Assembly (NCBI GenBank): GCA_026874595.1
Contig: CM049313.1
Coordinates: 25,232,008 to 25,296,007 of the forward strand
Source: Sipunculus nudus
Lineage: Eukaryota; Annelida; Sipuncula; Golfingiida; Sipunculidae
DNA length: 64,000 nt
Reading direction: 5' to 3'
Shown here one piece after another: positions 24,758 to 35,800 of this stretch. The position numbers and the translations under genes are program-made. Position 1 is the stretch's first letter; each line of letters starts with the position of its first letter. Below the pieces are notes generated by a model, which was not told where the DNA came from, did no database searches, and saw only the letters and a list, made by a program, of their open reading frames with translations.

Positions 24758-27277
24758 TAGTTCAGCTGACTTAAAGTCATTTGAGTTATGGTTTTGATCC
24801 ATTGCCTGTAATCTGTCTTATCTGCCCTTTTGTCTGTCTGTTAGATGGGCACTTTTTGAAACAATTAGACCTACAAATCCAAAATTTGGCATACTGTTAG
24901 ATGTCCCCAAAATCTCCTACCATACCGAAAATAGGGTCAATATGACTTCGTTCCTTCGAGATGTTTAGGAAAAACCTCAAATATTAATTAACAACCAATT
25001 ATCACACTTCAGGACTGCCTAATATTAAAACCACTTATCTGTTTTTCTTAATATTTACCAGAAGTAATCTGCTATATATTTCCTATACAAGCCAGAAATT
25101 AAGTCCGTTAAGTATAATTTCTTTAAGTTATGGGCCCAGACATAATGGACTTTGTAAAAAATCAGGATGTATATTTACTCACTTAACATAAAAAATTTTG
25201 AAACTAGAGACTATTTTCCCAAGTATATAACTTTGTTTAATTAATATTTAATTGTTTACCCAAAAATAGACCTTAATTTTGTAAATTTTTCAAGTTATTA
25301 GCATAAAAATAAAATCAGTACCTTAAATTTTGCCCAGCTTTGACCATGGCACATTTTTTTCCCTGTAAGTACTATTGATTTAATTTTCACAGCATGTAAA
25401 CATAAATATTTAATTCGTTTAAATCTGAAATGTGAAAATAAAAGCTTGACAATTAGGCTAGTTATTGATTTTTTTTCTTGAGGCTCTGATGTAGTCATTT
25501 GCTTTGTCCAGATGCAGGGTCCCACTCAAGGTCACTTGGAAGTCAGCTTTGCCAGGGTTTCTGATTTGTTACAGTCACTGGGGAGATCCCCTGCTGTGAC
25601 AGGTGTACATTTATTCTCATATCACCACCCCAATCCCCCCACCCCCACAAACCCAACCCACCAAGTGATATGCATGCAGTAATTGTTATTGTTTTCACTG
25701 AATCTCCTTAATTGTAATGCTGTGTCCACTCCAATATACAACATCTTTCCTTGAAAAAGTAATTCAAGGTGTAATCCAGAAGATGCCATGTTGTGTTAAT
25801 GTAGTATTTTTAAAGAAATCAATTTTCTTTTAAAATGATTTTAACAAATATAATTAAACCCATAAGTATGCTTAAATTTAAAAAAAAAAAAGCAAAATAT
25901 TGACAAATAAAGGCACAATTTAAAATTGTGAAATCTGAATTAGGTATTATTTTGGATATTGATTGTTTTGCAAATTTAAAGACATATTTTTGTTGTAAAA
26001 ATTAAATAAACATCTGTATGCATGATGAGGTGTTACCTGACAAGATTGAGATTTATGATGATGCAATTTAGAATTATGAATCAACTTTTATATTCAGATA
26101 TATATGTTACTTTGAAAATGTATAGAAATATAAACTTATGATAAAAAAATTGATGTGATAAAAAAAGAGGATTTAATACAAACATTTGTTCATTATTTTC
26201 CTGCATCAGCAGAACTGGAGATCAAGCTTGATTGCCCTGTATGTATATGCAGAAGTGTTGTTTTTGCCACCATCTCTCTCTTCCCCCCTCTGATGCCATT
26301 GATTCCTATGCACTGGGATATTAGTTTTTATTGCAAATGTGTAAAATTTATTTAATTAAAAATAATAGGATTAGAACAAATTAAGATCTTATTGAAACAT
26401 ATTCTTGCCTTAGGAAAATTGAACATAAAGTGATCAGCTCTGTCCATCATCTCTTCATTATTATTAAATGTATATTAATTATGAAATGTTTCTTATAAGC
26501 ACTGTTGAAATAACTTTCATATGCTGTATTTGTTTGGAATTAAGCTATTTAAGTCTGAAATTTGAAAGCAAATTATATATTCAGTTGTGTATTATTGTAG
26601 ATGTTAAACTTTAAAAAAAATGATTTAATAAATAAATTAGGAAATAATTGAAACTTCATATCTTATCAGCTTTGTTTGTCTACCAGTCTGTCTGTCCTTT
26701 TTAAATATTAAGTAATTATATGTGAACTTTTTTATTCTGTAAGCATTGTTGACGTAAGTGAAAATACTATGTATATACACTTTAATAATACAGATATGTT
26801 GTAACTCTCAACCATTCAACACACGACCCCCCCCCCCCCCCCCCCCCACCACCACCACCAAGTCCTTTCATCTGTAGACTGGGGACATTAGTTATATTTC
26901 AACTGTATACATCTCATAAAATAAAAAATATATATATTTAATAATATATATTATAAAAAATATACCCAATTTGACAAATGTATGAACTACTGAAATGTCA
27001 ACAGTTAATCGAAAAGCCAACTAATGATCATGGTAATAGTTCAGATCATTTGTTCACAAACTGCTCACATGCTTCAGTTTCAACATTAGGAAACACATGT
27101 TCAGGTCACAAAATATTATATGCAACAATTTCTTGCTCATAAATACAAACCAATCATATAAACCAACCATGGCCTATATTATCTCTCCCCATTACACTTT
27201 ATCTCCATTTGATATTATTTTAGATTTTTACCTTCAAGTTCAACTTCAGCTGAGCACAATGACCCATGGGTCCCTTG
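24758..27277 (+). mobile_element. Family A element, copy 3
   Basis: The left end is TAGTTCAGCTGACTTAAAGT, immediately after the end of the preceding B element. A core with GTTAGATGTCCCCAAAATC follows, then long AT-rich sequence, a C-run near 26827-26847 followed by ACCACC repeats, and the right end TTCAGCTGAGCACAATGACC ... CTTG. No transposase-like ORF is visible in 2.5 kb. Confidence 0.65.
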
Positions 27278-27735
27278 TTATATATTAGCATCAAAAGCTT
27301 GATTATATCAATTATAAAATATTATTAATTTGAAATGACCCTAGTGCAACTTTAAAGTACTGATGTTAAAGCTTCAAACATTAAGAAAATACTTGTGTAT
27401 GATAAAGAAAAGGACAAGACAATTCAACCTAATGTCAACATTGTTTATTTCCGAAAAAAAAATTGTCAAAAATGACATTTATACCAGGTAAAAATAGACA
27501 ATGCTCCTAAAGCATGGTCTGAATAGTTAAACCATATTCGGAAACTTGACATTGGACAAGGTGATTTGTATGCGTAGTGCATGCGCAAAAATTGCCCACG
27601 GCGACCGGATACGGACAATGCATGTGGACTATAGTTTAGGACAGACTAGTGTTCGTTTTGTAGACAATGTTTCTGGGGCTGTGCCGTAATACGTCACTTG
27701 TAATTCTAATTTGAAAAATACAAAAAGTAGTAGTG
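27278..27735. other. Unassigned intergenic sequence
   Basis: No gene is visible. A GTGCATGCGCA motif near 27577 resembles an NRF-1-type promoter element, but no gene start is evident beside it. Confidence 0.3.
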
Positions 27736-27842
27736 CAGGCGCGGATCCAGGATTTTTTGCAAGGAGGGGTCAACGGGTGTCATGCATAAGATTTGTCTAA
27801 AAATAGGTCGTTGGTTGATATGGGCCCCCGGATCCGCGCCTG
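27736..27842. mobile_element. Short inverted-repeat MITE with GGATCC ends
   Basis: The left end CAGGCGCGGATCC (27736-27748) is the exact reverse complement of the right end GGATCCGCGCCTG (27830-27842). At about 107 bp with no coding capacity, it fits a deletion-derived cut-and-paste element. Similar GGATCC-type ends occur at about 56766-56972. Confidence 0.7.
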
Positions 27843-27967
27843 ATGTATGTAAATTTTGAAAGGGGTGGCAGGATCGATTGCAGGAATGGCCCACTCTGAA
27901 AAAAATATTATAATGTAGTACTTGGCAATTTTTTTTCACACGTATTTCCTCTTTGTTAAATTTATGT

Positions 27968-28767
27968 CTAAAGGCCAAAACACACTTGCGCGGGCGGCAC
28001 GCGTGCGTCACGCGGGCGGCAAAAATCGCTTCCCTATATATGACTTATAACAAAATACACTGGCGCGGGCGTGTTTCTGCGAGTACTTGGTTAATTTTAT
28101 CACACGTATTTCCTCTTTGTTAAATTTATGTGTCTTAAGGCCAAAACACACTGGCGCGGGCGGCATGCGTGCGTCACGCGGGCGGCAAAAATCGCTTTCC
28201 TATGACTTATAACAAAACACACTGGCGCGGGCGGCAGGCCACGGGGCGAGTTTCTGCGTTCGTTCCCGGAGCAAATTTTGCCGCTTGCCGCGCGCGTGCC
28301 GCGTGCGGATTTCTTGTGAATAAATATTGTGTCTGTTGAAAATCTGTTAAAATGCATTTAGTTTACACCTATTTTATTTGTATACATGTAAAAATATAGT
28401 AAAGTATATAAGTAAATATAACATATATAACAACTATACATAGACATAGGCTGTTCATATATAATTCTTTAATATGTAAATTACAAGCATATATATTCAC
28501 ATAGAATAATACTGTTTTATATATATAATCATAATTATTGTTCATCCAGTGATATCATTACTATCTTTTTTTAAATTGACCTTATACAGGGATATATATT
28601 CCTGAGACATATATAAAATACCACAGTAAAGTCTCGATATTCCACAGCTATTCCACAAAATTTGCCGCGTGCTGCCCGCGCCAGTCTGTTTTGAAAATGC
28701 CGCGTACCTGCCGCGTGAACGCTTGCCGCACGCCTGCCGCCCGCGTAAGTGTGTTTTAGCCTTTAGG
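27968..28767. mobile_element. GC-rich foldback element
   Basis: The left terminus CTAAAGGCCAAAACACAC pairs with the right terminus GTGTGTTTTAGCCTTTAG with one mismatch. Both arms are rich in CGCGGGCGGC/GCCGCCCGCG; the left arm is partly duplicated (TAAGGCCAAAACACAC again at 28136). The centre (28330-28640) is AT-rich. The arms could form a large cruciform. ORFs across the arms are inverted-repeat artefacts. Confidence 0.65.
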
Positions 28768-28859
28768 CTTGGTAAATGTGTCTTACTATTAGGCTTGCAT
28801 ATTTGTAAAGCGTACCGCTTGTGCTTGATTATGTTCATCAATATTATAAAACCTCCCCA

Positions 28860-29120
28860 GTGAGCGGAACAACATGTATGAAAAACCGAAAGATATCAGA
28901 GGCGGGAGACTTTCGCGAATGTTGTAAATGGGGCAGTTGCATTAATATCTTCGACGTCTAAAATATAAGAAAGGAGTACTTCTCCAACAGATGCCTGGTG
29001 CCGCCACTGTATACTGCTAAGATAGGCGTTGCTAGAAGTCGCCACTAGATGGCTCTCTATTATTGAAAGTGCGCTGCCAGACGGTCAGAAACAGACCTCA
29101 CAACTCCTTCAACTCGTCAG
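28860..29120 (+). promoter_or_regulatory. Probable promoter / 5' untranslated exon region of the CCDC122-like gene
   Basis: A repeat-free stretch upstream of the first coding exon. It contains CCACTAGATGGCTC (29042-29055), which matches the CTCF consensus at all but one position, and a possible splice donor after AACTCGTCAG (29120). The coding exon at 29705 has an acceptor before its ATG, so an upstream non-coding exon must exist; this is the best candidate. The transcription start cannot be placed. Confidence 0.3.
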
Positions 29121-29704
29121 GTTTGCAAAGTTTTATCAATATATAAGGAAAACATGTCATGTTCGCGCGTGCAGGTGGTGATATAAAGTGTTTCAAGACA
29201 ATTTTCATCGTGGCTTAAGGCATGTTGTGTACGTTGGATATCGTTGGTTGAATATACGTGTCAGTGAGATGGGGAGACGCCATTTTGGGATTTTGACAAT
29301 TTTTGGTCATCACTTATTGATTTTAGCTTTTAGCGACCTGTTTCAGGCTTATTATATTATTATATAAGATACACACATTCCCGATACCAGGAACGTGTTT
29401 TCCACTAAGTGTTTCTCTTTATGCAATTCATCAAACTAAACCTTAATTCTTGAACTTTTATTTAGTTGTTCCAGGAAAATAGATGATCTGATGATTGCGT
29501 GTATTCGCGATAAATGACAGCTTCAAAAACTAACCACAGATGTCGCCACCTGTCAAAAGCTTAATCAGAAACACGTATGCCAATGGTACTCCTTCCATCA
29601 ATTAAAACTAACACTGCCATTTCTTATTATTTAAATTTCTCCTATGTTTAATGTCATGAGCAATTTCTTTTTATTAACATCATTAACTTAGTTTGAATTT
29701 CCAG

Positions 29705-29869
29705 CCAAGTACAACTTTACACAAGTGATCATGAATGGGTCTGATACAGTTCCATCATTGATTTCACATATGACTGGGACAACTGAGACGGCCAGCTTGG
29801 AGCTACCAGAGGTTGATCAACCAGAACCCCTGAAAGAGGACTCCAAAGCTCAAACTGTGGAAACTCCAG
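29705..29869 (+). CDS. CCDC122: CCDC122-like exon 1 (start codon)
   Basis: The acceptor is TTTGAATTTCCAG and the donor is GTAAAT. ATG at 29731 (ATCATGAATGGG context) opens 46 codons plus one base: MNGSDTVPSLISHMTGTTET, then an acidic stretch to VETP. An in-frame Met 12 codons later is an alternative start. Confidence 0.6.
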
Positions 29870-32800
29870 GTAAATGAATTCTTACACTTTCACCACTTGA
29901 TCTAGAAACAGAGAGGAACAGGTCAGATTTCTTTGAAAGATTGCCTTTCATAGAAGTTAAATTAATATCCTTTCTGACCCTAGTGGTGACTTTGGGTGGT
30001 GAGTTGTCACTGAATTGGTCAGATAAGTTGTCTTGTCACTTATTGCTACATTCTTTTGTTACTTAATGGCCATTCCTCTATTACATGAAGCACTTTTACT
30101 TTTAAGTTTTTGAGCAAATGTAGCAACACCCTGTTCACAGCAAACCCCCAGGTCAATGATGACAGATGAAAAGAAGACACCAGGTTCACAAGTGAAAATT
30201 AAATGCTACCTTTTTTTCTTATTCACTGACTGAGGAACTGTAATGACAGCAACTTATTTTTTTTCAAGTTGGATAAACTAGGAGATATTATTTAACCATT
30301 TTTGTTTTGTTAAATGAAAATTTATCATGTTTAGATGATACTAAGGCCAGTAAGGGTACGTGTCTTCTCGTACTTCTAACTTCTTGTTTTGTTCAGAGCA
30401 AACATTTTGTTTTCATTAATTGAGTTCCATGAATGGCCATTTGTATCACTATCAGACTCGGGAAGACTGGACATGGAGGGAGCACTGGTGGACATGGCCC
30501 TCCAAAACGTGATGACTTTACCTCTGGCTGTGAAGGAGGTTCATCACCAGCAGCAGATACAGAACACTGATCTAATCTGTCACCAGAGGGAGCTGCATGC
30601 TGTCAAGGTACTGGATTTGTTGTCATAGTTTTAACTGCTAGTCTCTACCTTTACATTGTAACTTTAAATGCTTTGTAGAAAAACTAAAAAACAATTGTTA
30701 CAAATCTCACACAAGAAAATTAATAAAATTAGTAGAAATCTTCAAATATTTTTATTTCATGTCTCATAATATAGAGTATATTTTTTACTTTAAGTGGACT
30801 TTTTTCATTATATATTAGTTGAAATAAGGCTTATATTTTCTGATTAAAGAGAACAAGAGATAACAAATATTTCCAGTAGTTTCTAATAGTTTTCTAAGAA
30901 CACAGGGTATGATAATGGGAAAATTCAACACAAAATTTACAATCAAATAAAATGACTGAATAACCATTTTTCACACAGGAAGAATCAGAAACAGGTACTG
31001 GTATTTTTTATATTACAGTCAAACTGTTTTTGGCTCCCTTTTAGTTATTTTTATATCACAACAGTTTGTATTCCCTCATTCCCACATCACTCAGTGGTCC
31101 TGTCAGTCCATATGTTGGCAGGTTTGGGTGTGATGGGGAGGATGAGTGGTCTACAGGCTTGCTGAGGATATGACCTTCATTGTTGCATTTATCGCATGTA
31201 CTGTCAGGGTTCGTAATACTTTGAAATGTTTACCTTTCCAACGAAAAGGCATAAATCTAATTTTGCCTTTCGGCAGGAAAATTTGCCAGTGGATACATCC
31301 TATAATCATATCAGACTTTCAATTAGTTGCTTCCATTTTAAATTTCTAAAAAAATGGTTAGCTTGTGTTATTATGGGGTTGTCTAAGTGACACCGGGCAA
31401 AATGTTTGGTATGTCTGCTGTGATTAAATATAGGCCAGAGTGACATAACAAATTGGCCAATAACGTATTTTCTTGCAAAGTAAGTATAGGGCTGGGGTTT
31501 AGACTGATACTCAGCTCCTTTAAGTGGCTCTGTTGCCCTGCAAATCACCAAGCTCTATGATTTCATCAGTGCTGCAAAGCCATAATAGCTTGGGGTACCA
31601 GGGTAGCTTGGGGTTTCCAAGTTACCATACCATTTTTTTTTGTGTGTGTATTTTTCCTTATTTGTAATGTGGGGAACATCTGAGAGTTTACCTTTCCAAC
31701 AGATTGGTACAAAATGAAAAATGACTTTCTGTGCATGTATATACTTGTCTGAGACAGGCGGAAAGGCATTATTACTACCCCTACTGTACTGTTGCATTTT
31801 TCCTATTTTTGTCACCTTTGATAAGTTTTTCAGTGATCATACCAGCTAACCTGTTGTCATTATGTAGAGATGCAAAGCAAATATGAATCAATCATAGCAT
31901 TAAAACTGTATATTAGGGACCCATACATGGGTTTTATGATGCCTTGCACTTCATAAAGGGATTCATACAGTGACTTTCTAATAAGAAATTTAGACAGTAG
32001 TCTTCTATTCAAACATGACATTTACGGATTGATACTGTTTTTTAGTTCAGCTGGCCATCAGTCATCTGAGCTATAGCGATCACCCTATGTCTGTCCAGAG
32101 CACAAATTGTAACCAGGCAGGTTCTTGGTAAATATTCTTGCATACCAAAAATTAGGCTACTGACCTATATTCTATAATGCACATTTTTTATGTTTTTAGC
32201 ACATAGAAAATCAGACTTGATATCTCAGTAATGATTGCATGGATCTTTCTGTAAGTTTTTGGATAGATATTATGATATTATTAAAAATGTGTTAGGAGGA
32301 AGTTACAGCTATTTATGTTGGCCTTACCAAATGGGCATTTGATTTGCCTGCTATATTTGAATTTGACGCATTTAATTCTTTTTATTAGATTTCTTATGGA
32401 TTTCTCATGAGTTGTCTTTCAAATAGAAGCCACCAAACATATCTGTCTTGGTTAAAAAATGTGCACACATAAAAAAGTCAGAAATTACCATGTCAGTTGA
32501 CAAAACTGCATGTCACTCATCCAAGTACAAACATGTTAGCTGACTGAAAGTCATCTTAACCATAGGGAGCACTCTTTGTCCACATTCTTTGTCCTTTAAC
32601 AGGGCAAAATTTGTAACCATTAGACCTAGAATCTTCTAAATTCACATCCTGGAAGGTCCATGAAAAATCTCCCCTGACACATGAAATTAGGTCCCTGCAA
32701 CCTATATTTTTTCAGTTATTGGGCCTCTTGGTGCACCCCAGAGTAATTAAAAATTTGATACAAAAGCTTCAGCATCTGAATAACTAACGCATTGATTGCC

Positions 32801-35800
32801 ATGATTCTTTTCATGCATGTTGATCATTTAGTATTTCATCAGTTCCTGAAGAATGGTTGCAACACCTGTATTTTTTCTAATTTTTACACATTTTTTTTCT
32901 CTGTTTTTGAGACTTTTGAATCAAACAGTCAGGCCATCAACATGGCACAAAGCTAGAAACATTTAATCGTACATCCCTTGGAGGTCCTAGGCAAATTTCC
33001 ATGGAAACCTGAAATTAGGTCATAGTGACCTATATTCTGCCAACTGCTTACCGAAAACAGGATTTTGAGCACCCAGAGAGTCAGAAAGAGCACAAATTAT
33101 ATCCATTTGGCCTAGAATCTTCTAACATGACATTCAGGGAGGTCCAGGGTAAATCTTGAAACCTGAAATTAGGTCATGGTGACCTATATTCTGTAAACTA
33201 TGGACAAAAACATGATTTTGAGCACCCTGAAAGTCAGATGGGTACAAACTGTATCAGCTAGCCGCATATCTTCTAACATAAAAACCAGGGAAGTCTTTGA
33301 AAATTATCTCAGGGCACCTGAAATTAGGTCATGGTGACTGGCCAACATGATTTTAAGCACCCAGATATATAAGACACAAGACATCTAATTGTTAGACCTA
33401 CAACCTTGTAATATGACATACAGGGATGTCCTTGGCAAGTTTCCTTTGAATCCTGAAATTGGGTCACTGTGACCTTTTTTCTATAAGCCATGGAAAAAAA
33501 ACATGATTTTAGCACAAATCAGTATGGTTGGAATTTGAACCCTCTAACTTGAAAATCAAGGAAGTCCTGGGCAAATATCTTTCAGCACCTGACATTAGGT
33601 CATGATGATCCATATTTTGTGAGCTATGAGCAGCAAACCTAATTTTTAGCACCTATAAAGTCAGACCGGGAACAAATCTTAACTGTTGATTCTAGAAACA
33701 TCTTCCTTAATGTAAAGGGAGGTCATTGTAAAGTCTCCTTCGAAACCTGACATTATGTCACTGGGACCTATATTCTGTGTGAAAGGACATGATTTAAGCA
33801 CCCTATAAGTCAGAGGGGGACAAATTGTGGCAATTGGATGTAGAAACTTCTAACTTAGCATTTAGGGAGTTCCTGGTAAAATCTTCTTGGAAGGTCACTG
33901 GTAGATCACTGTAGCCTATTTTCTCAGGACTATGGGCAAAAGCATGAGTTAACCACTCTTAAAATCAATTTACCCATTGTTCAAGGTCCCTTAACAAATA
34001 TTTTTCTCCAGGTCATAACATCAATAATTAATACATGCATCACCTGTATGTCAAATTCAGCTGAGCATCAAGACCCATGGGCCACTTGTTTCAGATTAGG
34101 GACCTCTGTGTACAAGATATTGGGTCAATTCTGCAAATCAAAAACATCACTTTAATTCCAGCAAAGTCACAGCTGAATGACACAGAACAAGAAATAGCCT
34201 GTGTAAAAAGACAGTTGTTTCTAGTGGAGGAGGCTAACATAGAAAAGCAACACCAGTGTACTAAACTCATGAAAGGTAAGTATGCACTGCAAAAATATAA
34301 AAATTTTGCAAACTCTAATTTGGTATTCCTGTAAAAGTCAACATTGTTTTAAATGTTTGATTTTACCCAGCAGACTATATATCAGTCCAACAAAGTAATT
34401 GTCTGATTGTGTGTCACTTGTTCACATGTCCTTTTGTCTGTCTGTCTAATGAATCACTAATTGTATCCCCAGACAAAGTTGGGGGATACTATGTTTTCAT
34501 GACGGTCCCGCTGCCACCACTGCATATAAATATTTTTGGCGCGATAACTCAAAAAATATTTAATGGATCTTTACCAAACTTGGTATATGTATTGATATGG
34601 GTGAGAGGACAACCTATTTAAAATGAGGTCATGACCTTTACTAGGAGAGTGTCCTTGACCTTGAATATGTCAAATTTTGGGGAAAATCACACAAATTCTT
34701 AAATATCTCAAGTAATCTTGCATGGATTGATCCCAAAATCAAGTTGATCGATTTTGCACAGCGTCCATCTGTTTGTCTGCCTTGGGTTATAATCACTCAT
34801 ATCTCTGCAGTGGTTTGACCAAATTACCTGAAATTTGGCATGCATATACATCCCGCATAGCTTTCTTGATTTTATGACAGGTGGCGCCACCTACATTCAC
34901 GTTCACGCTGTAGACATCCATGCTGATATCTCTGGACTCGTTCGTCCAATCAGGATAAAAATTTTACACAAATGTAGCCCTTGGATAGCTTTATAACATG
35001 CACAAAAATGGTGGCGCTACCTGCAGCCATTTTTGCACAATGTCCATCTGTTTGTCTGCCTTGGCTTAAATTCACTCATATCTCTGCAGTGGTTTGACCA
35101 AATTACCTGTAATTCGGCATGCGTATACATCCTGGAGAGCTTTCCTGATTTTATGACAGGTGGTGCCAGCTTCATTCACGTTCACGCTGCAGACATTAAT
35201 GCTTATATCTCCGGATTTGTTTGACCAATCAGGAAAAATTTTTTACACAAATGTAGCCCTTGGATAGCTTTATAACATACTCAAAAATGGTGGTGCCACC
35301 TGCAGCCATTTTTGCTCAGTGTCAATCTGTTTGTCTGCTGTGGAATAAAATCACTCGTATCTCTGCAGTGGTTTGACTTTTCCACCTAAAATTTTGCATG
35401 TGTATACATCTTGGATAGTTTCTCGTTCAAATAACAGGTGGCGCCACCTACAATCATGTTTACGTGGCAGACATCCATTCTAATATGTAACACATGTAAC
35501 TCTATTTCCCCTTGTCACTCAATCTCCCTTGTCACTCAATCTAAGCCTCACTTCACCCGTCCTACTCTGATTTTGGTTGATACATGTAGTCCCTTGTTGA
35601 CTACCTGTATTCTAGTTTAAATTAGTTTAAATCTTTAATATCTCAGTAATGGATACAAGTAATGATCCAAAAATCGAATTGACCGAAGTTCTTGGATAGC
35701 TTTGTCTTTTGCAGAAGACAGGTGGCGCCGCCTTGCATTGTTTTCTTGTTAAAATGATGTTAACACAATAACTTTGTAAGAATTTAAGATACAGTCACCA

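Noticed and set aside
27706-28863. Several ORFs with Arg/Pro/Cys-rich sequence on both strands
   Set aside because: They arise from the GC-rich inverted arms of the foldback element; both strands give similar peptides because the arms are complementary.
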